Of a stretch of 64,000 bases of DNA, positions 13,281 to 34,003 are shown in pieces (position 1 is the first letter of the stretch; every line of letters starts with the position of its first letter). Position numbers and translations under genes: made by a program. Source of the stretch: Anabas testudineus (lineage: Eukaryota; Chordata; Actinopteri; Anabantiformes; Anabantidae); NCBI RefSeq assembly GCF_900324465.2, contig NC_046617.1:11035223-11099222 (forward strand). Reading direction: 5' to 3'. The notes below the pieces were generated by a model. It was given only the letters and a program-made list of their open reading frames with translations, had not been told where the DNA came from and searched no databases.

Positions 13281-13467
13281 AGACGGCCCGCGCGCCCGAA
13301 TCGCTTATAGCATCCATTGCAAAAAACAGCACGCGCCAGGCGGTTACTCTGGAACCGCGCTGTGGTCACGAGCAGCGGCTTTAAACATTTTAACCCGATT
13401 TTAAAGCGATTTTTATTTTTTTTTTTTAATCTGTTTTGTCTTCTACGTTTAGCTATAGCTGTTCACC

Positions 13468-23964
<10,497 letters not shown>

Positions 23965-24167
23965 TCCCTCATTCCCCTCCCAGCAAGAATTGATCCTACA
24001 AATCCTGATGTCAGTAAATAAGCTGGCTTTCACCTGTGTCACTAAGTGGCTACCATGGACATTCTGTGCAGTGCTGTTCATGTTGTTTTAAGTGTTTTTA
24101 AATCATGTTGTTGGGGGAAATGTTCATCTGGGATAAATTGTATGTAGTTTTTTATATGTAATATTTC

Positions 24168-24173
24168 AATAAA
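24168..24173 (+). terminator. dnmt1: dnmt1 poly(A) signal
   Basis: AATAAA lies 204 bp after the dnmt1 stop codon, preceded by a T-rich stretch, and gives a short 3' UTR of about 0.22 kb. A second AATAAA at 24388-24393 followed by a genomic A tract (about 24405-24420) could be a distal site, or the A tract could mimic one in oligo-dT cDNA. Confidence 0.7.
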
Positions 24174-24420
24174 GCTCTTATGAAATGGAATACTTGTGAA
24201 TTTACTAATAAAGCTAAGCTGTTAAATCTTACAGCAACTTGACTAAACTACATTTTGAGGATGAAGTTGACATTTTTCTGTCCACTATGTGGAAAATCTC
24301 CACATTATATTTGACTACGTTCAGACCAATAAGACCTTGCAGTTGCTACAAAGGCAACTTTGCTCTTTCATTGTGCAACTCATGAGAAATAAAGACTACT
24401 TTATTAAAAAAAAAAAAAAA

Positions 24421-24734
24421 ACTACCTCGATTTGATTTTAATGCATAACACTTCTCAATTGGGTATTGTGATGTGACTAGAACCATAAACATCAATGCAG
24501 AACAAGGTTGTAGCATCCAAAACTATTACATCCAACTTTAAAAGTGTGATTTGAGGGATGTGATGTGTAGTGTTTGATATGATCACAGCTTGCACTTAAG
24601 GACTGAATCTATTTTCAAGCCAAAGACTTCATAGCTTCAATAAAAGTTAAATATCTAGCTAAATTGCAAAGACATTTTTAAATCTCTGGAAATGAGAAGA
24701 CAAAATTAGAAGGAAATTTTTATTTTTTTTAATC
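24421..24734. other. Intergenic gap between convergent dnmt1 and eif3g
   Basis: A/T-rich DNA with no coding exon or repeat that I recognise. The two genes converge here with poly(A) signals about 560 bp apart (24168 and 24735), or about 340 bp if the distal dnmt1 site is used. Confidence 0.5.
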
Positions 24735-24740
24735 TTTATT
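24735..24740 (-). terminator. eif3g: eif3g poly(A) signal
   Basis: TTTATT on the plus strand is AATAAA on the minus strand, about 70 bp past the eif3g stop codon. Confidence 0.65.
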
Positions 24741-24809
24741 TTGTTATAGCCACATTTTTCCACAACAACAAAATCTAGGATCATCCTGGAAGATGTTCCG
24801 TTGAATTCC

Positions 24810-27539
24810 TCAGTTGTTTGATGGTCTGCAAAGAGAATAAATATATTTTAGAAAGAACAAAAGACACTACCACTTAGCTGGCAAGACTGAAAATCTACTT
24901 ACTTGGCCCATTCAACATTGAGAATAAGATGATCGTATCCAAACCCGGATACGCCTGCGATGGCTCTGGCTGCATCCTCCCGACGATGGAAACTGATAAA
25001 GGCAAAGCCCTGCAGGAAACAATAAGGACCGGTTGAGACAAACTGGACAAGGTGCCGTAGTCCTGGTCATTGTCAACTCATTTCTAGCAGCATCCGCTAG
25101 TTATTAATGCAAAAATACAGTTTGTTTAAAAATGCAAAAAACAGCTGCGCTAAGAAAATAAAAAGCTATGATTCACCCTCAGTAAGACTTCTTTTTTACC
25201 GTTATTCATTAGTTTGTACGTTATATACTGGCAACTCAATGTATAAGCTAAAACACCTGTTTTAATAATTCCTTTCAACAACGACGACGTTTTTTGATGC
25301 CTTAAACATTCAAAGTGTCAATCTTGAGACAAGCACTAACCTTCGACTGGCCAGTGTTCTTGTCCTTGGCCAGATAGATCCTCGAGATGGAGCCGAATGG
25401 TCTGAAGAGCTCCTGCAAGTCTGTCTCACGAGTGTCCTCAGACAGATTGGTCACACGAATAGTGGCATTGTCATCCGCTGTAAAGTCCAAACATATGTTG
25501 TTACTCATTTTGGACTGTACAGAAGTAGCGAAAGTTCAGAAAGTGTGAAAAGAAATGGCAGGCGTAATAACTTACACCCACCTCTCCGGTTAGGCTGCAT
25601 GGACTCTCCCCTTCGTGTGCCTCCATCCCTCAGACTCGGGGGCACATACTTTCCGGTCTTGCTCTGCGCAGGCTGTACAGGCTCTGGTTCCGCTAGAGAA
25701 AAAAAGAAAAAGGGACACACCAGGTATAAGTATATAGCTGAACATGAAAACAACACAAATATCTGATAATGCAAATGGTGAATTGTACCAGAACCAGCAG
25801 GTTTTTCCTTGTCTCCAGTAGAAAGCCCAAGCTGTTCGGCCAGCTCCTTCTGCATGGGGCCCAAGGTGTCCTTGTATGGACAGCGGGTGGTCCAATGGTC
25901 ACCTTTACAAATACGACAAGACACAATCTTCTGTCCTTTTAGTTTATTCATAGGATCCTCATCCTGGTCTTGTGCGTTCAAATCCTGCAAGAGAAAAAGT
26001 GAAGTTGTCACAAACTAACCAGAGTAAATTACAGTGTAAAGTGGCCTGAAACGCATCAGAGAGCAAAAGCACAAAATCATAAACCTCACAACAGATCCTT
26101 ACCTCTTTGCTGGAAATGAAAGTCATGAAGACGTCATCGCTGACTGTGGTGGTGGCAACATTAGGACCTGGTGCATCGAACTCAGAGTTACCGAATTTCT
26201 TCCAGTTCTGAAATGATAGAATATAAAACCTGAATTTAGCCAGAGTTAGGTTCATCTTAAAATTAACAAACCATCAACTACATTCAGTATAAGACCAGAC
26301 CTTTCTCCTGGCAACAGCTTTTGAGGCTTTTCTGGTCTCAATCTTGAAGGTCCGCACTATCTACGAGACAACAAGGGAGCAAGACATTTTATAATTAGTA
26401 CTGACAAAATATGTAAATGACAAATATCTACTGTGGAACTAATCAACATCTACAAATAACAAGAAGCACAAAGTTTTACAGTTTTAATGGCAGGGTTTAC
26501 AATTAAGAATAAAAATGAACAAAGAGTGACCGATCTAAATCAATACTGTAAACAAACCGAACAGATACAACATACACCTTCATAAAATTCAAAGTACCTT
26601 GTACTTCTTTCCATCGTCATCTATTTTATATTCAGTGACAGTTTTTATATTTCCTTTGATTGTTTCCTTGGGGGATGGTAGTGTGCCTGTTAAAAAAAAA
26701 AACAAAGTCAAATTAGATGACACAAAGAAGACAAAGAAACTGTAACTGCTGCCTACTTCCACTAAGCTTTGATTAGTGTTGGTTCAATATAAAATAAACA
26801 GATATAAAGAGAAAATGTTCTGTTAGTTAAGATAATGTGGGGAAATGCTTAAAATACCTTTTCAACAAGTGACATATTCATGTCTATTGTAGAAATTAGC
26901 TGTCATGGTGTCCACCCTTTACCCCTAGTAATAGTAATAGTAGTACCTCCTAGTTGGATTAGCTAACCCCCCAAATTCCCATCTGTTTAACAAGTGATCT
27001 GAAATGGTCTATAACTCACTTTGCACCCAAATCTAAATGTCAACATGTATATTTGTGAAGACAGTATCATTTCCATCCGACTAGCTAGCTTGCTAACCCT
27101 CGTCGTTGCTGAGGGATGACACTGCCTACGTCACCGTCCACAGGACAACGCAAATGTCGATAACACATTACGTCTATAAATCTACACGCAAGGCCAGTCA
27201 TTCAAAAGTATGACTCGCGTCTTTATGAGATCTGATGTGCAACACATTCTGTATACAATAAATGTGGGCTCGTTATAATACCCAGGCACCACGTGGAAGT
27301 GGAAGCCGCCTAGCCGGCCTCATCCTCCGGACTCCACACACTGCAAGAGACGTGCTAACATTAGCTAGCTATGCTAACCAGTTCTTTACCTTCATCTCCT
27401 TCCTCCTCGACTTGGTCTGCCCAGCTGGGCTTGGAGCTGGGGGAGAAATTGATATACAATATTAGATAGGTAAAACGCCTCCCATATACGCTAAAATTAT
27501 GTTTAACAACACTTACTCGTCGTATTCAATCGACGGCAT
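24810..27539 (-). CDS. eif3g: Eukaryotic translation initiation factor 3 subunit G
   Basis: Cytoplasmic eIF3 subunit that binds RNA and helps scanning and re-initiation on the 40S ribosome. Ten coding exons on the minus strand: 27539-27517, 27436-27390, 26686-26598, 26360-26301, 26207-26103, 25984-25795, 25692-25582, 25477-25341, 25009-24903, 24825-24810, summing to 885 nt and 294 residues. Visible parts are an acidic N terminus ([16 protein letters not shown]), the eIF3G core with VARRKNWKKFG, a zinc knuckle [13 protein letters not shown] (131-143), and a C-terminal RRM (about 211-288) with IRVTNL and GFAFISFH split across the last large exons. It is about 26 residues shorter than human EIF3G because the segment between the acidic N terminus and the PKE core is short, which I believe is normal for fish. 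The donor after 25795 is GTTCTG, weak but needed for the frame. The start MPSIEYDD is spliced after 23 nt. Confidence 0.95.
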
Positions 27540-27612
27540 CCTCTGAGCTAGCTTAGCTTCAAACCCGCAAAGAGCGGAACTCTGCGAACTGCGCAGAGGC
27601 GCCACTAAAATC

Positions 27613-27620
27613 ACTTCCGG
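27613..27620. promoter_or_regulatory. eif3g: ETS/GABP-type site in the eif3g promoter
   Basis: ACTTCCGG (CCGGAAGT on the eif3g strand) is a full ETS core, 74-81 bp upstream of the eif3g ATG. Housekeeping genes with TATA-less promoters often use such sites. No TATA box is seen nearby. Confidence 0.5.
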
Positions 27621-28061
27621 TCCTTTAATGTCACAATAAAAGCCTCACGGTCCTTTATTTTAGCTTCACAATAAGAGTACTGTGTTTTTTTTAAACTTTG
27701 GTGGGACAGAAAATAATGTTTATTGTGTGTGTTGGCTTCAAACCATAGCACCTCAAAGGGGCTGCCTGTCCACAAAGAATTTAAGGAGATTAATAACGTA
27801 TCAAATATTATAAGTATATTATTATTATTATTATGTTGTTGTTATCCTCATCCACACAGATTTATTGTCAGACATATCATCAAGGCTGCATTAGCTGCCT
27901 AACCAGGCAGGGTGAGCTCCTTGGAGGGTGTGGATACTAGATCATACTAAAAACTTCGATGGTGTTTCTCTCTTCAGTCTATCTTTTCTTCCTGTTAGTG
28001 CAGGCAGAGCCAGTCAGGAAGTGAATCACGAAGAAGATAATAGATGGTGTCAACAGAAGTG

Positions 28062-28067
28062 TTTATT
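28062..28067 (-). terminator. p2ry11: p2ry11 poly(A) signal
   Basis: AATAAA on the minus strand, about 165 bp after the p2ry11 stop. The region between this and the eif3g start (27540-28061) holds no other gene that I can see. Confidence 0.55.
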
Positions 28068-28230
28068 ATAGCTGGTTATATTTAAAGGTTAATAATACAT
28101 TGCAATAACTCCAGGCAATAACAAAAACAAGCAAAGGCATTAGACCATGTGTCCTGTGTATTTACATGTTTGGTTGAGTTTTCCAGCATGAAGTAAGACT
28201 ATACAACACAGAAAAGTTTTCAAGCAGCAA

Positions 28231-29154
28231 CTAATTTCTCATCTCTATAGAGCTGTTGTCTTCTTCGCTCTTTCCACAACAAGCCACTCTAATGCTGTCA
28301 AACAAAGCCATGTAAAGGATCGGGTGGATACACATGCTCAAACTTGCCATTCCCTTGGACACTTGGTACATTAAATAGACTGAACATTTAAACCACTTCT
28401 GCATTCTCAAACGCAAGTTGTACATCTGGAAGACATGGTAAGGTACAAAAGAAAAGGCATACAGGACAAGCACTGATAAGACCAGTAACGCTATCTTGCG
28501 TTTCTCCAGTGTGGTTATACTCACATTTTTCCAAGCCACCCGAATTACCACACAGTAAGAAATGAAAGTAACCAGAAAGGGAACAAGGGCACCAAACACA
28601 GCAAGAAACATTTTGTAAGTGAAGTGAGCAGTCTCAAGATTTTCAGTTTTACAAAAGGACACACACTGAGTCTTGTTCTTCTCTTGGCAAACAGAGGCAA
28701 ATTTCAACACAGGGCAGGACATGGCTCCTACAACAATCCAGATGATGACACTGACGATCTTGGCATGGACAGGCTCTACGTGGGATCGTGTAAAGAAGGG
28801 ACAAGCGAGGGCCACGCATCGGTTCACACTTATTGCCATGATGAAGAAGATGCTCACATACAGGTTGCAGGTGAAAAGAAACCTCTCCATTTTACACGCA
28901 AATTCACCAAATATCCAGTCTTTCTTTAGTGAGTAGTAGACTATCAGCAAAGGTAGAGTTAGGACATATAGCAGGTCACTGACGGCCAGGTTACAGGAAA
29001 GGACCACACCAGTGTGCCAGTTTCTTCTCTCTCTGGCCAACAGCAGCCACAGGGCGAATAGGTTTCCTGCCAGCGCCACGATGAACTCGGCCCCATACAT
29101 CAGGGGCAGCATGGCCACTTGGAAATGCTCACAATCAGAAACATTACGCTCCAT
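28231..29154 (-). CDS. p2ry11: P2Y purinoceptor 11-like GPCR
   Basis: Single coding exon of 307 residues, a class A GPCR of the P2Y group. Human P2RY11 is an ATP receptor coupled to Gq and Gs at the plasma membrane. Support comes from phrases shared with P2Y11 (WHTGVV, LAVSDLLYVLTLP, ERFLFTCNLY, PFFTRSHVEPVHA, SFVPYHV, CIHPILYMA) and from its place between eif3g and ppan, as in human. It has an N-terminal glycosylation site NVS, seven hydrophobic segments and a short 25-residue tail, which makes it shorter than human (about 374). The end of TM3 reads VNRC (residues 110-113) where most class A receptors have DRY; as I recall, human P2Y11 has NRY. A 3' splice site (TTTACAG) at 29213-29219 puts a non-coding exon upstream. 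The ATG context AAGATGG is good. Confidence 0.88.
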   Translation of the reverse strand: MERNVSDCEHFQVAMLPLMYGAEFIVALAGNLFALWLLLARERRNWHTGVVLSCNLAVSDLLYVLTLPLLIVYYSLKKDWIFGEFACKMERFLFTCNLYVSIFFIMAISVNRCVALACPFFTRSHVEPVHAKIVSVIIWIVVGAMSCPVLKFASVCQEKNKTQCVSFCKTENLETAHFTYKMFLAVFGALVPFLVTFISYCVVIRVAWKNVSITTLEKRKIALLVLSVLVLYAFSFVPYHVFQMYNLRLRMQKWFKCSVYLMYQVSKGMASLSMCIHPILYMALFDSIRVACCGKSEEDNSSIEMRN

Positions 29155-29219
29155 CTTGTTTTCACCCTAATGTTATTTAGTTGCTGCTACGACAGTGTTC
29201 ACAGTTCAACATCTGTAAA

Positions 29220-30334
29220 TAGAAGTATGTTAAAAGTTAGTTAAACTTTATAATTGATATGAAGTCATAGCAATCATTTACGTAGGCAAATGCATATTTA
29301 GTCAGACAGACTGCAACCCCTCCAGCCACCATCACGTTGAAAGTTACAGGGCGTGTTCACAGGAAAAGTCATGACTTGTGCATTTGTGTATCTGTTTCTA
29401 TGCGTTTGGTGAAGATCAGATCACATTGCACGACCAGTTTTTGCTGTCACTGTATTCGCTTTTAGCAGGCTACTACCTTTTTTTTACTTCTGCAAACGCG
29501 ATTAGTACATTTCAAAATCTGAAATGAAAATGTCAACTTACCAAAAGGCAGATTTGCAGTGAACTAATGAAGTGCTCATCTCCCGTCACTGAATTCATAA
29601 TGAATTCGTGGAAAGAAATCACACATTATCATCATCACCATCCTATCGAGTAAAGGTCACTTCCTCTTGCTGTCTTCTAAAAAAGAAAAAAAACGCAACT
29701 TGAAGATGCACATGACGCGCATTTCCAAACCAACCACGCACTAGACAACTCACGGTGTTTGTGCTGCAGACGACTTGATGAGCTTTCCTGGCGAGTGCGT
29801 CGGTATTTGTGCACAGCATATTTTGCAGGACATGTTTCTGCGGCTTCTTGCTGTCAGACAGCTCTGAAAGCGGCTCAAGCTGCATTAAAATACGCAGAAC
29901 CGCGCTAAACTCAAAACAGATGCAGTTACCAGGTGTTTAGTTCCGGAAGATCCTGAAACTTCCTCTTCAGTCGGAGAATGTGATGAATAGCTATGGACTT
30001 ATCTGTGTTTATCATATATGTATATGTGACATGCCATTTAAAATTTGCTTTTAACTCAAGATAAAAAAAAAACAAAAACTTTTAATAACCATTTCTAGCA
30101 ATTTGGTACATCTACAACATCTAAGAATAAAAAAAACGTGTGTACAAAAATAAATAAAATTCTTTATATTATTTATAAACCAAAATCATACCTCCCTCAA
30201 AAACATCCTAATTCCAGCAGGTAGAAATGACTAATTACGAAAGTCTACACTTACCCTGCCTGTGCCTTGTACTTTGTATCTCACTTAGATAAAATCATCT
30301 GCCAAATAGACGTAAGTAACCTCAACAACATGCG
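29220..30334. other. p2ry11 leader/promoter region and end of ppan
   Basis: Between the p2ry11 coding exon and the ppan 3' end there is about 1.1 kb without a recognisable coding exon. It should contain the p2ry11 promoter and leader exon. The 29640-29900 part is less A/T-rich with several CpGs and is the likeliest place. A/T-rich DNA with A runs fills 30050-30200. Confidence 0.4.
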
Positions 30335-30354
30335 TCAACAGATGTGACAGACAG

Positions 30355-30360
30355 TTTATT
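30355..30360 (-). terminator. ppan: ppan poly(A) signal
   Basis: AATAAA on the minus strand, about 205 bp past the ppan stop. Failure to cleave here would let transcription run into p2ry11, 1.2 kb downstream in the same orientation. Confidence 0.55.
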
Positions 30361-30565
30361 GAACAGTACACTTTCAATATTAAGTAATACAGTGAAAATA
30401 TAGCATTTGGTTTTTGTAAGTCCCTCTGCAGATTTTTCAGCATCACACAATCTCACGGACAGCCATCATTCATGGCTGAAACAATGGCGGCAAATTAATG
30501 TCTGCTGCCATCTGGTGATTCACCAATGACACATTCAGTGTTCAAGTTCAGAAGAAAGGGTGAGT

Positions 30566-33500
30566 TCATCTTTTTCCTTTCCTCTGTTTGAAGCTTCGCA
30601 TCGTTTCTGCACCTTTCTTCTTGAAGCCTTGTTTTCCTTTATGACCCTTTGAATTAAACGCCTTGTCCTTATTTTTATTTCCAAATATTTTGCTTCCTCC
30701 TTTCTTCTTCCCACCCAGTTTATTTTCCATATCACCAGGCTTCTTGGATTTGAATGTCTTTCCTCCAGGCTTCATTTTCTTTCCAAATGGTTTCTCCCCA
30801 TCTCCGGATTTCTTCCAGTCCTTTCTGGGTTTTTCTCTGTGCCGTCCTCCTGAGCTTTGTGGTGATTTAGAGTCTTTGTCTTTTCGCAATGATTTACCAG
30901 GGGACAACTTCCTCTTCTTAGTACTAGGAAACATATCTGCAAAGAAAAACTCTTGGTCAATAGATGCCATGTAAGTCAGATGTAACACTCAGCAATTGAC
31001 AGTGCACTAGTTTCATTTACCTTCATCTGGCTCTTCTCCTACAGCCTGTCTGTAGTACTCCACCTCATCGTCAGATTCAACAGCAGCTGCCTGATCTTCC
31101 TGCATCCCAGGATCCTCCACCTCACTGTCCTCTTCAGCTTCAGCACGTTTACGTTTAATACCTTCCACACTCTTTTTCCTGTAAGAAGGAAACAAAAAAC
31201 TCTTTTAAACCTCAGCTAAGTGGAAAAACCAACATGTCAAAAGGTGCTAAATTCTCTTTAAGGCCGACTTACTTGTGCTCTTCTCGTTTCTGTTTTTTCC
31301 TAGCAACATTCAGCTCTTGCTTTTTCTTCCGATCTTCCTTCTCTTTTAGCTGGGTCTCCTTCCTGTTCAAGATCTCCTGTATTTCCTCCTCTGTCTTTGA
31401 GACTGAAACCAGAACACACAACAATACTGAGGAACAGTTTGCAGGCAAGTGCACATAAAACTAAGTCAGCTCTAGATGCATCAGTAAGCGTTTACTTTTA
31501 GAGAGAAATCATTAAAAGTCTCATATTCATTTTTATCATCATGTACACCTGAACACCAAAAACAAGATGAAGGGAGGCTAAATGACTCACTAATGGAGTG
31601 ATAAATGATGTTCCCCTCTCCCATGCCTTCTTGGATCTTTACCAGCTGCAGAGTCATGCGGGGACCAATCTGATAACACAATGCAAATTTCAGCATTAAT
31701 TAAATACTGTTATTTTTGTTTGTTTTTTTTTACACTAAATTTGCATACTTACCTCAGTCAAACGCACAGCACTCTGCTGGGATGCCATGTTGCCTCTTCC
31801 AGAATAGACCTGTGGCAGTTCAGTTATGTTGTGGTCCCCATCTTGTTCTGCTTCACTTTCTGAAAGGTTTGCCCCCCTGTGAGTGGTTAGAGAACACGTA
31901 TTAGATAAGATCCTGCACCACATCAGCTACAGAATGGGCCCCTCCAGACTCAGTACTACAGGAATTGTACCTGCACAAGAACCTTACTTCATCAGCAGCT
32001 CACTGATATCCTCGAACTTGCTCATGTTGGGGAATTTCTCCTGCATTAGCTTCTTGACTCCACGGCTCATGCCGACAGGGACGACCTTCAGGCTGCTGCA
32101 GGTTGGGAATAAGATGGTTTAGGTTAGTTTGACATTTAATAAATAAGTAAATAACAGAAACACAGTTAATATGGAGGCTCATCAGTGCGTTTACTTTGGA
32201 CAAACATCACTGAACAGTCAAGTCATAATATGTCATCATCTGAGCCCAAACATCATAAGATCGTTTTCTGAAAATTACAACCACCCTGGTCTGAATACAT
32301 TAAAAGACCACAAGTGAATTGTGCTTTAAAATTTATTATAAAAGAAAAAAATCTCACTAAATCTGACATGTTCCTAAGCTACAGAGTAACTGAAGATATT
32401 TGCATTGACCTTAAAAACACTGAAGAAAAAATACTTTTACTTACTAATGTCGAAAATCAATTTCCTGAGATGCTGGGTTGTAACTCAACAGCACACATCG
32501 CTTGATGTTGTTGAGGCTTACCTGAAAAAGCAGCATTTATCAGTAGAAATCCAATTCCGCTTTGTCAGCACAGAGTTATGTAAGCCTTGAAGTATCAGAA
32601 AGCGTTTACTTTTGACAGATCTTCATGAGAACTCTGAAGACTATACTTTCATCATGAAAACAAAGCTTTAATATTCACAAGTTAACAATAGTACAACAGC
32701 TGGCATAACATACCTTGTGCACATTAATGGAAGGAAACATGTTTTGGAACATGGTGGCCATGAGTTTGACGTGCATGCCATCAGATCCAAAGTTATTGAG
32801 GATGAGTAGAGGATGATGTGTGAACTGCTGCTCATGCATCCTGTGCTTCTTCAGGGATGAAACCACATCTTTGATAAGACAGTACTGGAAGGAAAGATAA
32901 GGACTCCTTATAACTTTGAAATAAATGTAAATCTGAATAAGAATGGCAGTTTGGGCACATCAGTGCGTTTACTTTGAAAAACATCACTTAACAGTCAAAT
33001 ATTCTAATGTCATCACGTGTACCCATCAAGCTATTGTACTCATGTTTGATTTAGTACTCAGGATTTACCTTTTGCACTCTGAAATGAAGTGTGGGACCTT
33101 TTGGCAATCGAGCAAGTCTCTACAAGAGCAAGAAATGTGTTATAAGACGGGTAAAGGTGCATGTTTGAAATGAAGAATGAGTATTTTGATCTGATGTGAT
33201 CTCACCATGTTTATGTTACTGGTTGTCTTGCTGAAGATCATGAAATGTGTCACTCCTAGTGGTCCTGCAATCGCCACAAAGTCTTTAAGCACATTCTTTT
33301 TCCTAACCTGTCAAGATAAAAAAAAATGTTAAAGTTTTGATAGTGTGAAACAGCAAGGGGTAGAAGTACAATCACATTAAAATACACCCGACATCAACAA
33401 TACAACAAACTTAAAGCTCGTACTGAGCTACTTATCACATCACATGCTCACAAACTGAATGTATTCAATAAATCATAACTCCTACTACTCAGGAAATTAT

Positions 33501-34003
33501 TTGAAAGTGTGCAGCTGAGCAGGTTTTCAACAACAAACCTTCAGGGACTCAGCAGTGTAGGGCTCCAACACTTTCCGCATGTCCAGGATGAGCTGAGCCA
33601 CGTTTTTCCCGATCTGCCCCCGATGAAACACGAAGGAGTGGGGGACAGCTCCGTAGCTCTCCTCGGCCACATGGTTGGCTACTGCTCTGGATTTCTTCTG
33701 GTTCTTCGTCTTAAAAGATCAACAAAAACATATTAATTAAACGGATACACTTTAAAAAATACACTGGGGGAACTCGTGTGTGCGTTCACGATAAATGCTC
33801 AGCTTAACATTAAATACGTTATATAGAGGTTTTACAGGTGTTCTCACACTGATACAACATACACATCACCCAATGCAACTCAATCTGTATGAGAAGATGA
33901 TAAAAATCCATTAGACTTTGATTAAACAGCCCGTTCAGCTAATTTTTCATTAGCTAGTGCTAAGCTGCTAGCACAGGCCACGTCTTACCTTTGATTTCCC
34001 CAT
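30566..34003 (-). CDS. ppan: Peter pan / Ssf1 ribosome biogenesis factor
   Basis: Nucleolar Brix-domain protein needed for 60S subunit (27S/32S pre-rRNA) maturation. Twelve coding exons on the minus strand: 34003-33989, 33709-33539, 33307-33206, 33119-33069, 32884-32714, 32521-32445, 32095-31988, 31876-31753, 31669-31591, 31402-31273, 31178-31021, 30936-30566, summing to 1557 nt and 518 residues (human about 473). The Brix domain runs from PHSFVFHRG (about residue 30) through GPLGVTHFMIFSKT and HRMHEQQFTHHPLL to the closing EIGPRMTLQLVKIQEG. An acidic stretch follows (AEEDSEVEDPGMQEDQ), then a very Lys/Gly-rich basic tail (about residues 396-518) that is longer than in human. The first coding exon gives only MGKSK. 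Four introns carry C/D snoRNAs, listed separately, as known for human PPAN (SNORD105, SNORD105B). p2ry11 follows downstream in the same orientation; human makes PPAN-P2RY11 read-through mRNAs. Confidence 0.95.
31474..31549 (-). ncRNA. Box C/D snoRNA, SNORD105 type, C797 register (ppan intron 9)
   Basis: On the minus strand a C box ATGATGA (31536-31542) and a D box CTGA (31481-31484) lie 51 nt apart. The sequence before the D box, AAAAGTAAACGCTTA, pairs with the 18S rRNA stretch AAGCGUUUACUUU. The fifth base before the D box is G, which pairs with the C of GCGU, the position known in human as C797. The RNA ends about 70 nt before the 3' splice site, the usual place for intronic C/D snoRNAs. 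The terminal stem next to the boxes is weak, so this is the least certain of the four. Confidence 0.75.
32176..32246 (-). ncRNA. snord105: Box C/D snoRNA, SNORD105 type, U799 register (ppan intron 6)
   Basis: C box ATGATGA (32233-32239), D box CTGA (32182-32185), a C'-like GTGATGT in the middle, and a perfect 6-bp terminal stem GGCTCA/TGAGCC closing the ends. The guide CCAAAGTAAACGCA before the D box is complementary to 18S rRNA GCGUUUACUUUG. By the box-D-plus-five rule it directs 2'-O-methylation of the U of GCGU, human U799, the reported SNORD105 target. It ends 80 nt before the 3' splice site of ppan intron 6. Confidence 0.9.
32582..32668 (-). ncRNA. Box C/D snoRNA, SNORD105 type, C797 register (ppan intron 5)
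   Basis: C box ATGATGA (32649-32655), D box CTGA (32595-32598), and an external stem AAGCTTTG/CAAGGCTT with one G-U pair. The guide AAAAGTAAACGCTTT before the D box targets the same 18S stretch as its neighbours, but with two extra bases before the D box. The fifth base is G, pairing with the C of GCGU (human C797). The RNA ends 60 nt before the 3' splice site of intron 5. Confidence 0.85.
32953..33024 (-). ncRNA. snord105: Box C/D snoRNA, SNORD105 type, U799 register (ppan intron 4)
   Basis: C box GTGATGA (33010-33016), D box CTGA (32960-32963), a C'-like GTGATGT inside, and a terminal stem GGG(TA)CAC/GTGCCC. The guide TCAAAGTAAACGCA is almost the same as in the intron 6 copy and selects the U of 18S GCGU (human U799). 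It ends 68 nt before the 3' splice site. The body shares long stretches with the intron 6 copy, so the two are paralogues made by duplication between introns. Confidence 0.9.

Noticed and set aside
24388-24420. AATAAA plus A tract as the tail of a retroposed cDNA
   Set aside because: No coding or intronless gene sequence precedes it and no flanking direct repeats were found. A distal dnmt1 poly(A) site or chance A run is simpler.
25496-25800. Open reading through an eif3g intron (plus- and minus-strand frames near 25600)
   Set aside because: The exon borders at 25795 and 25692 restore the conserved eIF3G sequence; the read-through frames have no family match.
28624-28936. Plus-strand open frames opposite p2ry11
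   Set aside because: Mirror frames of a conserved GPCR coding exon with no features of their own.
33308-33538. A fifth C/D snoRNA in ppan intron 2
   Set aside because: A GTGATGTGATAAG stretch on the minus strand looks C-box-like, but there is no full RUGAUGA with a properly spaced D box or rRNA complement.
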